Shown here piece by piece: positions 54,130 through 64,000 of a stretch of 64,000 nt of DNA. The notes beneath the pieces are model-generated. The model did not search any database. It was not told the DNA's origin and worked only from the letters and a program-made list of their open reading frames with translations. Every line of letters starts with the position of its first letter. The stretch's first letter is position 1. The DNA is from Oreohelix idahoensis (taxonomy: Eukaryota; Mollusca; Gastropoda; Stylommatophora; Oreohelicidae): positions 372,001 through 436,000 of the forward strand of contig JAMPIV010012258.1 in NCBI GenBank assembly GCA_024509875.1, written 5' to 3'. Made by a program: the position numbers and the translations under genes.

Positions 54130-55248
54130 CGATTCACACAACCTTCTCAACATTCACGAATGTAAAGAAACATACAGCAGTGAACGAAATATAAGAAGAA
54201 AAAAAGAACCCTGCAACAGTTATATTTCCTTTTTCCTCCAAGCCTCCACATGGCGTTTTCCGACAAAACTTCCAATCGAAACGAATGTCTATTTCCTGCT
54301 TTCAGTTGATCCAATCCCTGAGCTAGAACGTAGTGGGTAGGGGCTGAAAATATTACTTTCACCCTCATAATGTAAGATATTCTAAGAATATCATGTCATA
54401 CAATGAAACATAACTACATATGGCTTTGTTCTTTCCGTTTACTCTTATACACCCTGGCGAACCCATCTGTAAACTTATCCCTCAAATCTTGCCATCACTA
54501 ATTCGTGTCCCCATACTTACTTTAATCTATAATTATTATTACCGAAATCGGGGCGGAAATGCTTACGAACTTCTAATCTGCCATGATTTCAGTCACCAGA
54601 CAGATAAATTGGCGACATATCACTGACCACAGACGTTTTTTACAGACACACAACTGGTCTTCCTTTGTAGTCCGACTCAGTATTGTCGCGATAAGCATTC
54701 ACCACCGCATGTGTTTAATTCCTACGTCTGGGTAGGGCGGAAATAGTTCGTGAAAAGGCCGCAGTCATTTTCCCGTTGACCATATGAAGTCAAATCTGGT
54801 TCAACAACCTAAGAGATTACAATTAATCCTTAAGGATGGTCAATTAGCCGTGAAATAACACTCTTGCAATGTGAACAGAAGTCAACCGATGATTGAGGCG
54901 TGGCGGGACACAGGTTTATGTGCATAAACTGAACAAATGAATGGAGAAAGAGAAAGAAGAATAAAAGGACACAACCAAAATATCGTCACATCCGCTAAGG
55001 TCCGCACCTCACTATACCACCGTTAGAGAGGCCCATTTAGACTGTGAGGCCCTAAGCTGTAGCTTGTTTAGATTATGCCTAAATCCGGTCCTGTCTGATA
55101 CGAATGCTTACAAGGGGCATATTAAAACAAACAACATAACACCACCTTAACCGAGCCAGTAATCACCGAATATTCACGATCCTCGACTCAGTCTTCAGCT
55201 GATAATGACATCAGATTATGTGCGCTATAGTGTGTCCCAGCTTAGAGC
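54130..55248. other. Unassigned DNA
   Basis: No supported gene, RNA or repeat seen in this 1.1 kb. Confidence 0.4.
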
Positions 55249-55250
55249 TA

Positions 55251-56689
55251 CCCCGTTTAGCGCTGTTTCATTATAGCGCTCTTGAAAACTGGTATCCAAT
55301 ATACACTTGAAATTTTTAACAATGTTAAAAATCTAGGAGTATACGAGTGCAAACACAGGTCATAACACTCAGAACTTCCCGAGAGCGCCCATCACCGCTA
55401 ACATTCATTAAGATAATTAGACATAAGAACTCGGCCGCTCACAACCAATCATGACTCTCTTCTCAGAACATGCAGTGTAATTCTGTCATAATTCAAGGCG
55501 TGTGCATAAATTCCTGTTCTCTTGAAATTTTTTTTTTCAATTTTTCCTCCTTCCTTCATTAAGCATGTAAAACAGCCTGCAGCTTCAAATGCTGGTAGTG
55601 CATTTAAGATGCAGAATAAAAGCCTTTGCTTGGATCTAGAGCTGTAGTTAGTGAGACAGTTGGAAGTTGGGGACAGCCAGGATCTTATTAGAACTTGACT
55701 ACGTCCAAGAGTTATATAAAATGCAGACGAGATCACGACAAATATGAGAAACCAGGAGCCAGGGATCCAGACCACAAAGATGACCCAGAGTTCCCTGGGA
55801 GGATAACATTACCGAGGACTAGATTGGAACCAGGCCAGGAGGAAGACAGCCGATAGGATAGTATGGTGCTCTCTGACAAACCTCAACATCCCAGGGTAGA
55901 AAAGGAACGACTAAGCAGACGGAATACATGTTTCTGCAAGGACAACCTCCACTTTGCCAGCAGTGAAGGTGACGCGTTGAATGAACCATAGAAAAACCTC
56001 ACCACAAAACATTTCAACCGACTCTTGATGTCTACTTCAAGATGGAACCGAGTCCCTCATCTGAGAGGTAACCTACCAGCTGCTGCGGTGATGCGCTGCT
56101 GTTTTATTGACGTAAAGACATATTCATGATATATCGGGGGTCGGAGTGGCTAAGAGGTATGGCGTCCGCATCGAATTCTAGAGGTACCGGGTTCGATTCC
56201 CAGTTTAGGGAATATAATTTATGGAACCCCACGGCAGTTGGAAATCGTAAAGAGTAGGCCTATCAGGCCGCTGCCCTGGCAAAATTTAAAAAATTAGAAA
56301 CCTACGCACCACAAAAATATTTATAGAATGGGCGATTCCTATATACACACATTGGGATTCTCGTCGGTGCTACAGAGTTCGTGCACTGTGCTGAGATCCT
56401 CCTTGTGTGATCTGAAGGAGGAGGTCGGAGCACTGATAAAGTTGTCCGTGTGCAAAAACTAAACCAAATCATGATATATCATTCAATAAAGCTTAATTAT
56501 TGTACTATTAGTTTGTGTATTACACACATGGGACTCCTACTGTACACAAACTGTCTTATGCACGTCAGGTTAAAAATATAAACCTCTCAGGATCGCATCT
56601 CCGTTTATTCTACGTTATTTTGACCCTGTAGAGCGCTGTTTCGTTTAGCGCTCCGAGTTCCGTGAACGGTTCCTGAGCGCTAAGCGGGA
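55251..56689. mobile_element. TIR element candidate (TA duplication)
   Basis: Left end TA-CCCCGTTTAGCGCT and, inward from the right, TA-TCCCGCTTAGCGCT. Further AGCGCT sites lie just inside both ends. 1439 bp, no transposase, with a nested SINE at 56136-56468. The TIR is short and imperfect, so this is tentative. Confidence 0.5.
56136..56468 (+). mobile_element. tRNA-derived SINE (family E), short form
   Basis: Bracketed by TCATGATATATC (56124-56135 and 56469-56480). Head: GGAGTGGCTAAGAGGTATGG (A box) and GGGTTCGATTCCC (B box). Body as in 32405-32911 but lacking its central segment. Ends AACTAAACCAAA. Confidence 0.93.
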
Positions 56690-56699
56690 TATTACTTAC

Positions 56700-57880
56700 T
56701 ATACCTACCTTCTGATTTATCGCGTTGAACAGCGGCAGCAGACGAGCTTTTGAGCACCCTGTTTTCTTCTTTCAATTGCTAAAACATAGACATACCAGAT
56801 GCAAGCCGTCATTAAAGTGAGACAGCCCCATCAAATGGGATTTTTATTACTTTTTTTTTTATATTCTAGTTTCCCATTTCACCTTTTCTCCCTTATCTAT
56901 TCCAAAAAACTCTGCGCCTTTTGGAAGACTTTTTATTATTTCTTTCCCTTGTAATGTTATTGCCTCCCCTGAAGAAGAGAAAAAACAGTTTTTTTTTAAA
57001 ATCCATTTTGTCACGATCTTCCCGCCCCGTGTTATATATTTGTGCTCAGAATAGTATAAGCTCTATGGAGAAACTGCGGGTCGGAAAGAGATAGAAAAAC
57101 CATTGCAGGCCCTTCCCACAATAAATCTATCACCCTCCCTCCAAATATCTACTCGTCATGTCCTTCCAACTTTGAATTGTATATTGTCAAAAAAAAAAAA
57201 AAAATATTGTGCAGACTCCAAGAGAATGAGTAAAGAAAACATGGCCGGACGGTGGTGTAATCGTTGGAACGTGACTGTAATTATGATTTTAAAAAATTTC
57301 TTTTTTTAAAATGACATTTCGTTGATTTGAATTTATTAAAAAAAATAGAAACGGGTACATTATCTTCATAAGTCATGCTGTTTTTAAGAGAATTAACAGT
57401 TTCCATTTCTCCCACTTTCTCTTCCCGTCCCTGTTTTATTAAGCAGCTTTAGACGATAGATCTAAAAGCAAAGAAGAAGAATAAAAAGTAATGAAGTTTT
57501 GTTTCGTTTCGTGTACTGATGGTTGAGTGAGCGTCTGCTTGCCGGCGCGCTTCTTGTTTGTTCTACTTGTTTATTTCAGTCTTACGTCAGAGCGTGCCTT
57601 TATTTTGTGGAGTTCATATGATAGCCAAGGCGTAATCGTTTTTTCCCCTCTCTTAAGCAATTTAACCCGTCTACGTCGTTTTCAACTTGATTGATTCAAT
57701 GTGCAGCATTTTATAGCGTTGCTTGTTACGTATGGAGATTTCATATTGAGGGAAAATCTTTTGAGGGAAATGAGGAAGACAGGGTTAGTGCGGTGCCATT
57801 GTATAACTGAAAAACGTAGCGGAAAAATAAATTGAAGCTGTTTTACGGATTCAGAAGAACGATTTTGAATTATTAACTCT
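56700..57880. other. Unassigned DNA
   Basis: AT-rich, with A-runs near 57190 and T-runs near 56850 and 57300. No supported gene. Confidence 0.4.
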
Positions 57881-57888
57881 TGTGTGAG

Positions 57889-58020
57889 CGTCTGATTGGT
57901 TAAGTGGTTAGAGCATTTGCCTCTCACAGCAAAGTTACCAGGTTCCGGGATTCAAACCTGGTGGCGTCACGCTCCAGTCTACCCAGCTGTAAATGGGTGC
58001 CTGTCTGTGCTCTTGAGTTC
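57889..58020 (+). mobile_element. tRNA-derived SINE head (family F)
   Basis: A box TTGGTTAAGTGGTTAGAGCA and B box GGTTCCGGGATTCAAACC, then GTGGCGTCACGCTCCAGTC and GTAAATGGGTGCC, ending CTCTTGAGTTCA. The matching SINE tail is not next to it; tail-like sequence lies at about 59985 and 60340-60560, beyond the minisatellite. Confidence 0.88.
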
Positions 58021-58034
58021 ATTATTATCATCAT

Positions 58035-58240
58035 CATTTTCCTTTGCGCTCCTTTTGGTTCATGGAGTCACCACTACAGCTGGTCTCCCCCCCCCCCCTT
58101 TGACGGAAGTCTACACCAAGCATTTACATGCTGTTGCACGTGTAGTCTCTGTGACAATTTGTTTTACATGATGAGGTTGCCAACCTCATACACAACCTCA
58201 TTTTAGTCGCCGTGTGTAACATGCCCGAATGTGCAGTAGT
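58035..58240 (+). repeat. Family A repeat copy (A10)
   Basis: Preceded by ATTATCATCATCATTTTCC. Near-consensus: GCGCTCCTTTTGGTTCATGG, CCACTACAGCTGG, GTCTACACCAAGCATTTACA, the perfect 19-bp palindrome ATGAGGTTGCCAACCTCAT and TTTTAGTCGCCGTGTGTAAC. Confidence 0.88.
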
Positions 58241-58261
58241 GCTATTCATCCTTTGTCTTTT

Positions 58262-59914
58262 TAGAACTACACGGGGCACTCTTTGAGTTACAGACGACAA
58301 AATCTTTTTAGAACTACACGGGGCACTCTTGAGTTACAGACGACAAAATCTTTTTAGAACTACACGGGGCACTCTTGAGTTACAGACGACAAAATCTTTT
58401 TAGAACTACACGGGGCACTCTTGAGTTACAGACGACAAAAGCTTTTTAGAACTACACGGGGCACTCTTGAGTTACAGACGACAAAATCTTTTTAGAACTA
58501 CACGGGGCACTCTTGAGTTACAGACGACAAAATCTTTTTAGAACTACACGGGGCACTCTTGAGTTACAGACGACAAAATCTTTTTAGAACGACGCGGGGC
58601 ACTCTTGAGTTAAAGACGACAAAATCTTTTTAGAACTACACGGGGCACTCTTGAGTTAAAGACGACAAAATCTTTTTAGAACTACACGGGGCGCTCTTGA
58701 GTTACAGACGACAAAATCTTTTTAGAACTACACGGGGCACTCTTGAGTTAAAGACGACAAAATCTTTTTAGAACTACACGGGGCACTCTTGAGTTACAGA
58801 CGACAAAATCTTTTTAGAACTACACGGGGCACTCTTGAGTTACAGACGACAAAATTTTTTTAGAACTACACGGGGCACTCTTGAGTTACAGACGACAAAA
58901 TCTTTTTAGAACTACAAATCTTTTTAGAACTACACGGGGCACTCTTGAGTTACAGACAACAAAATCTTTTTAGAACTACACGGGGCACTCTTGAGTTACA
59001 GACGACTCTTTTTAGAACTACACGGGGAGTTAAAGACGACAAAATCTTTTTAGAGTTACTACACGGGGCACTCTTGAGTTACAGACGACAAAATCTTTTT
59101 AGAACTACACGGGGCACTCTTACTACACGGGGCACTCTTGAGTTACAGACGACAAAATCTTTTTAGAACTACACGGGGCACTCTTGAGTTACAGACGACA
59201 AAATCTTGTTACAGACGACAAAATCTTTTTAGAAAAACGGGGCCACTCTTGAGTTACTGACGACAACTTCTTTTTCGAACTACGCGGGGCACTCTTGAGT
59301 TACAGACGACAAAATCTTTTTAGAACGACGCGGGGCACTCTTGAGTTAAAGACGACAAAATCTTTTTAGAACTACACGGGGCACTCTTGAGTTAAAGACG
59401 ACAAAATCTTTTTAGAACTACACGGGGCGCTCTTGAGTTACAGACGACAAAATCTTTTTAGAACTACACGGGGCACTCTTGAGTTAAAGACGACAAAATC
59501 TTTTTAGAACTACACGGGGCACTCTTGAGTTACAGACGACAAAATCTTTTTAGAACTACACGGGGCACTCTTGAGTTACAGACGACAAAATTTTTTTAGA
59601 ACTACACGGGGCACTCTTGAGTTACAGACGACAAAATCTTTTTAGAACTACACGGGGCACTCTTGAGTTAAAGACGACAAAATCTTTTTAGAGCTACACG
59701 GGGCACTCTTGAGTTACAGACGACAAAATCTTTTTAGAACAACACGGGGCACTCTTGAGTTACAGACGACAAAATCTTTTTAGAACTACACGGGGCACTC
59801 TTGAGTTACAGACGACAAAATCTTTTTAGAACTACACGGGGCACTCTTGAGTTACAGACGACAAAATCTTTTTAGAACTACACGGGGCACTCTTGAGTTA
59901 CAGACGACAAAATC
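58262..59914 (+). repeat. 46-bp minisatellite, about 36 copies
   Basis: Unit TCTTTTTAGAACTACACGGG followed by GCACTCTTGAGTTACAGACG and ACAAAA. Variant units (GTTAAAG, GACGCGG, GCGCTC, AATTTTTTT) occur in the same order twice, 736 bp (16 units) apart (58591 and 59327). A scrambled patch with partial units lies at 58900-59290. Long frames across it are by-products. Confidence 0.97.
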
Positions 59915-59957
59915 AGTGGGGGGGGGTGTGAGGGAAAGGGGGGGGGGAGTGGGGAAA
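59915..59957 (+). repeat. G-rich tract
   Basis: Runs of 8 to 11 G at the end of the minisatellite; could form G-quadruplexes. Confidence 0.85.
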
Positions 59958-59984
59958 CCCCCATTTTATAAGGCTGGACTTAGC

Positions 59985-60170
59985 ATGGGGGTGTCTACAA
60001 CTTTATTCCCTACGGCAGTATCAGCAATGCGGCTAACTTTACTTTTAAATTCCAGTGCGGCTTCCGTTATCTGGGGAGATGTAAGAAAAGGACCGTTAAT
60101 CCATCAAGCATTTTTCGAGGCAAAGCCCGTCATCGAAGCATCATTTATTGGTGATGCCTAGATGGCAGGG
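59985..60170 (+). mobile_element. SINE family F tail-like fragment
   Basis: Contains TTCCCTACGGCAGTATCAGC, similar to CACTACCCTACGGCAATATT at 60500 and CTCCCTTGCGGCAGTTTCTG at 18710. It may be the displaced 3' part of the SINE whose head is at 57889. Confidence 0.5.
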
Positions 60171-60185
60171 AGGATAGTGTGACTC

Positions 60186-60252
60186 GTTAGCATAGCTAGG
60201 CAGGGTTGTCGCACGGAAGGTCCTGGGTTCGAGTCCTGGGTAAGCCACTCAC
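60186..60252 (+). mobile_element. tRNA-like SINE head, unclassified
   Basis: A-box-like GTTAGCATAGCTAGGC and B box GGTTCGAGTCC, with a plausible T-arm (CTGGG/CCTGG). The acceptor arm does not pair (3' GTAAGCC, with no matching 5' GGCTTAC), so this is not a working tRNA gene. Confidence 0.55.
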
Positions 60253-60334
60253 GTCTGTTGTTTTTCTGTTGTCTAGTGTTCTACTTCTTTATTTCTTACG
60301 AGTGCCTGAAAACATACCTTTATGTTTGTTTAAT

Positions 60335-60560
60335 ATTTATTTAAAGTTCAAAACCTGGTAGCCTCAAGATCCAGTCTATGCGACTGTAAAAGGGTACATG
60401 GATCCACTCTTGAGTTAGGGTAGGCAATGGCTGCGATGAGCGGGAACGGGTCCCTATCTCATAAAGTTGAGGCCTGGTCAAATGAAATCTCTAACACTTC
60501 ACTACCCTACGGCAATATTTGCTATGGGACTACCTTTATGTATTAGGAAGTGAGTACTAA
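60335..60560 (+). mobile_element. SINE family F, 5'-truncated
   Basis: Starts at the B box (GTTCAAAACCTGGTAGC) and continues GATCCAGTCTATGCGACTGT, CCACTCTTGAGTTAGGG and CTAACACTTCACTACCC. It gives the body and tail of family F. Confidence 0.7.
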
Positions 60561-61114
60561 AAGGTTGTGTATGTAGCTGCTAACCCAATCATTTAAAACA
60601 ACCTGCTACAGACACTACCACTGCAGAAGTACAAAAAGGACCCGTTAAAGGGGTAGTCCCAAGTACCTGACGAGTTAAGAACAAATAGAAGTTTTACCGC
60701 AGTTATCCCAGCAGACTTTTTTTTCCCCATCAGCAGCTGTTCTTGAAATTCCTGCTTTTTAGCTAAAGTCTGCCGTTTCGTTCACACGACACCTCCTTAC
60801 AAACTGCAATCATTTCTCTCGTTAAATTTGCCGGGATGAGCATTTCAGAATTTGATTTGTTGTGCATTTGCCCACGCCATTAAAGCTGAGAGTTATCATT
60901 TGTCTTCTCGCTCGTTAGCTTTCACAGGTCTGACTTTCCACCTTCTGTGTCTTTTCCCACAGCCATGATTGTCTGTATAGATCTATTCTTTCCGGTCTGC
61001 TTCACACCATATGTGCAAGCATCCCCGATGTCTGTTTTCAAACGTACTTTGTGTATTTTCATATGTATGTTTTGGGTTCTGTTTTTCCTCGAGTCTGCTC
61101 CAACTCGGCTTATA
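60561..61114. other. Unassigned DNA
   Basis: No supported feature up to the hAT-type target duplication at 61115-61122. Confidence 0.4.
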
Positions 61115-61159
61115 CTCTATACCAGCGTGGTCCAACTGTTTAGTTTCAACACAGCAATG

Positions 61160-61634
61160 AAATCTCGTGAGATATCAGGACATTTATATCGTTCTTTGAA
61201 GAACTGAATGTTGAATACATTGACATACTGCTGCACTCTAATATCACATCAGGTGGTTAAGTGCCGGGAAGACCTTTCAGCATTTCTTTGCTCTTCGGAA
61301 AGAAATACTATTCTTTCTTCAGAATGAGAAGATTGCACAACACTGATTAATATCAAAATCAACTGTAAGATGCAAATTTTCTTTGTTCTCTGGCATTCCT
61401 GGCCGACATGACAGGTCATTTAAATGTACTGAACCTGAACTTACAAGGCAAACAGTAAAATGTGTCACAACTAGTTGGACATATTGATGCTTTCCGCAAG
61501 AAGATGCAGCTGTTCAGCGCTTGTTTAAGGAAGAATGATCTTCCACACTTTATTTCCTGTCGTGAACTGGCAACAGATGATATCAGAGCTGATTTTTCAG
61601 GTTTTGTAAAAAAAAAAAAAACCGAAACTATCTT
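61160..61634 (+). pseudogene. hAT transposase, C-terminal part
   Basis: Read over several frames: EELNVEYIDILLHSNI, an LRKEILFFLQNEKIA block, LAFLADMTGHLNVLN and then VSQLVGHIDAFRKKMQLF with LRKNDLPHF and DIRADFSGF. After the family C insertion it goes on with EFDKRFANFDKLK (61962 on). This is the RNase H-fold region found in Charlie-type hAT transposases and in host genes derived from them (GTF2IRD2, ZBED types). At least four frame breaks. Not functional. Confidence 0.82.
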
Positions 61635-61644
61635 ATATGAGTTT

Positions 61645-61955
61645 CTTCTTCTTCTTCGCTCGTCCTGAAAAGGACGTTGGTTGGTTGTGTCCGTTTACAG
61701 CGAAGCTGCGATATTTGCGCCTTTTGGCCGACACATCCAACTTCAGTACGGCATTTTTGGGACCGGGTTAGCCTTCCCTCTTTGATCCCTACTCACTCAG
61801 CCAGACTGCAGTGATGCAGCATGTTTCCAGGACCACCACTTCGAGGTGGAGTAGGGTCTTGGTCAGCTCTGGTTCGCTGACACTGACGCAAGCAGTCTAG
61901 ATATGGGTCGCTAACTGCATTTCTCACTTTTGACGCGTCTTAGGTCCCATTGACC
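61645..61955 (-). mobile_element. Family C retroposon, complete insertion
   Basis: 311 bp with duplication ATATGAGTTT (61635-61644 and 61956-61965), interrupting the hAT transposase. It ends in (GAA)n when read on the minus strand. Aligned with the copy at 15925 over its whole length. Confidence 0.92.
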
Positions 61956-62149
61956 ATATGAGTTTGATAAGAGATTTGCAAACTTTGACAAACTAAAGCT
62001 CATTGCAATTTTTAATTTTTTAAATTTCACCCATTTTTCACTGAACTTTTATTTTAAATAATTTTTTTATCATGAATGGCCCGCAAACTTTAAATTTTTG
62101 GTTCATGTGGCCCTCAGGTTGAATAAGTTGGACCACTCCGCTCTATACG

Positions 62150-63675
62150 GTACAGTGGAGGGACAAACGAATAAATAATAAAACTCGTACCCTTTACAGC
62201 AATGTGGCAAAGTGACTGTTATTTTTATTTTCAACCCGCCCATTCTTTTTTTTTATAAAGGTTGTTTCTTTTTTCTCTTCTATTTTTAATCAGGTTTTCT
62301 TATTTTTAGATGTTTTCATTTCTTGTCATGGTTCTAGTATTGTAGGATCAACCCCACCAACCCTTCTCTTTTCGGGGATGGGTGTAAACCCCTACCGGTG
62401 TGGCAGCATGGTCTAGTGAGTCATTCTTGTTGAAAGACGGTCAGATAAATTTACGTAACATTGCGTACATTTTTTAGCGGGCAGGCGGGCTTCGTGAAGA
62501 ATTTATTCTTTGACCCCCTGTTCCAGCAGAGGTAATAACTCTTCATCGCTCGTGGATTGGTAGTGTTACGGTTCGTCAGATGTTAAGATAATGTTATGAT
62601 ATTTAACGGGAAGCTCTTACGATTGGTTCCGATTATAATTTATGTAGCAGTCATGAGATTACGTCGAAGTGGGGTAGATGCTGTTTTTGGGAGATAATTC
62701 TAGCTCTATGACTCGTCGCGTCTTTCTTGCATCAGAAAATTGGCACTATATACAGGGCCCGATCTGTTAGGCGGGGCTCACAGTCCTGGATTATTATTGC
62801 CGTAAATAGTCAGACATAAACTCAGTCTGCCCGGTTAGTGGATATTCTGAAAGTCTAGGTATGTACGTAGACTAAAATTAGTGGTGTGTAGGAATTTTAG
62901 CTAAAGGATTTTAGCAAGTCAGAGTAAGCTTTCTTCTGGGATTTAATTTTATTTTTAGTCAATAGTTTGCCATCAATTACCTGACCTCTGCCAGTGTATT
63001 GTAAGAAGTATAGCCAGTGAAGTTCTGTGTAAAACGTTTGGTGGTATTATTAATTAATATATATCTATATGAATTTAAGACCTACAGCTGGTGTAGTACG
63101 GTGTAATATATTAAGAGTACCAGACTATTGTTGCGTACATATTTTGACGCACATATTACAAAAATACGATATGGCTATTTAACATGGAAAATATATATAT
63201 TTGCATTCATTTGTGTATGAAAATGCTTCCCCTGGTAAAGCTAGATAATTCATGATTGATTTACACTTTTGATTATATGAGTGATCTTTCTTGATATTGA
63301 TTCGGCGCATGGATATTGTATTCATGTCCGTTCTTATTTGTTCGGGCCAGAAAATAGATTAATTTTGCTTGTTATGTTTATGGCCTGAATTCATGTGTAC
63401 TACTTGTCTAGTGCAAGTAGATTCAGTCGTATATTGTATACCTTTGTATGTTCAGGTCGGACTATATTCTTTCTGCCAGAATCTAGCGCAGGTTTTCGTA
63501 GTCCTACTGGGTTGTGAAGAGTTCCGATATGTCGCCAAGAAATGGCTGAGTGTTTTTTCCAGGGCTGGCACTGTTTAAGGTTTAACAGTGATTCATAGAT
63601 GTTTTTCTAGGAGAAGTTTATGTCTCTGCAAGAGTCTATTTGTCAGAGATCCTCCTCATATGTGTGATTCATCAT
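62150..63675. other. Unassigned AT-rich DNA
   Basis: No supported gene or known repeat. A 69-codon frame at 63369-63578 has no homology or splice signals I can support. Confidence 0.4.
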
Positions 63676-63679
63676 CATC

Positions 63680-64000
63680 TCATCTCAACCCATAACCCGT
63701 CATGGGTCGTAGGGGTGCCATGGTGGAAGCATCAGCAGACAGGGTCCTCCACTGCTCTCTATTCTCAGCAATGCGTACAAGTGTGGAGAAACCGTGTCCT
63801 GCCCATTCTTTGATGTTATCAGCCCAGGATTTTCTTTGCCTTCCTCTTCTCCGTTTACCTTCGACTGTTCCCTGGAGGATCGTTTTCGAAAGGGAGTCAT
63901 GACGAGTTACATGCCCAAACCAGGCAAGCTTTCGACGTTTCACTATTGACAAAAGTGGTTCTTGATGGCCTGCATAGGTGTTTATCTTCTCTCTAACATA
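63680..64000 (-). pseudogene. LINE reverse transcriptase C-terminal domain
   Basis: Minus strand: RRKLAWFGHVTRHDSLSKTI, LQGTVEGKRRRGRQRKSW and DNIKEWAGHGF, ending with AENREQWRTLSAD and a stop at 63680. This is the typical C-terminus of APE-type LINE proteins (GHV-R-D..., KRRRGRPRK-W-D), from a family different from the element at 41-44 kb. The rest of the element lies beyond the right edge of the window. The 3' side (plus-strand left) has TCATCATCATCTCATCTC, perhaps its tail. Confidence 0.85.

Larger units (their letters stand above)
61123..62140 (+). mobile_element. hAT (Charlie-like) DNA transposon relic
   Basis: Ends CAGCGTGGTCCAACTGTTTA and, inward from the right, CGGAGTGGTCCAACTTATTC. 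Flanked by the 8-bp duplication CTCTATAC (61115-61122 and 62141-62148). It contains the decayed C-terminal half of an hAT transposase and a family C insertion that splits it. The N-terminal half is missing, so this is an internally deleted copy. Confidence 0.9.

Noticed and set aside
58262..59914. CRISPR-like array of evenly spaced repeats
   Set aside because: Units are head to tail with no unique spacers, and the DNA is eukaryotic; it is a minisatellite.
60186..60252. Possible tRNA gene
   Set aside because: A and B boxes are present but the acceptor stem does not pair; more likely a SINE head.
60947..61207. 86-codon hydrophobic frame as a membrane protein
   Set aside because: It runs across the left end of the hAT relic and is hydrophobic only because of T-rich sequence.
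61462..61668. Stand-alone 68-codon gene
   Set aside because: It matches the interior of an hAT transposase whose homology continues on both sides in other frames.

Overview
The window is animal (metazoan) nuclear DNA, most likely from a mollusc. It is AT-rich, has no operons, and is built mostly of transposable elements nested in one another. The mollusc assignment is inference from the mix of families (Ty3/gypsy elements with Gmr1-type gene order, RTE-like and I/Nimb-like LINEs, many tRNA-derived SINEs, Tc1 and hAT DNA transposons). No host marker gene is complete. The only good host-gene evidence is a pair of phase-matched exons (9710-9878 and 12354-12517, minus strand) encoding an Arg/Asp/Ser-rich nuclear-type protein start.

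Layout. 1-1560: minus-strand RTE-like LINE fragment. 1931-9349: recent Ty3/gypsy element with 2-kb LTRs and a TTAA duplication, whose gag, protease and primer site are missing. 9370-14900: the host gene region, with a TIR transposon (10296-11351) in the intron, a minisatellite, and a CRE-bearing promoter candidate. 15925-18700: SINE-like units and LINE relics. 18896-21052: non-autonomous hAT-like element (8-bp duplication) holding a 591-bp palindrome and a nested SINE. 22033-31789: minus-strand Gmr1-like LTR element (integrase upstream of reverse transcriptase, tRNA-Pro primer site, SCAN-like Gag, 5-bp duplication). 31810-33118: small MITE, SINE and retroposon pieces. 33119-38250: minus-strand I/Nimb-like LINE with its RT core replaced by unknown DNA and a SINE inserted in its RNase H. 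40009-41348: 1.3-kb (AT)n tract directly downstream of a minus-strand RTE-like LINE (41349-44583). 44773-45263: simple and tandem repeats. 46091-47625: Tc1 element with an intact DD34E transposase. 51181-about 54120: a second, decayed Gmr1-like element. 55251-56689: TIR element with a nested SINE. 58262-59914: 46-bp minisatellite with a higher-order duplication. 61123-62140: hAT/Charlie-like relic interrupted by a retroposon. 63680-64000: 3' end of another LINE.

No cooperating gene system is present. The window is a record of successive insertions, many still bracketed by readable target-site duplications, so their order can be read. The points most worth a second look are a dispersed repeat (called family A here) made of a chain of short palindromes, also carried twice inside each LTR of the first gypsy element; three unrelated retroposons that share (GAA)n 3' tails; two independent Gmr1-order elements; and the palindrome inside the hAT-like element. 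Many ORF breaks lie at homopolymers or microsatellites, so some may be assembly errors rather than real mutations.
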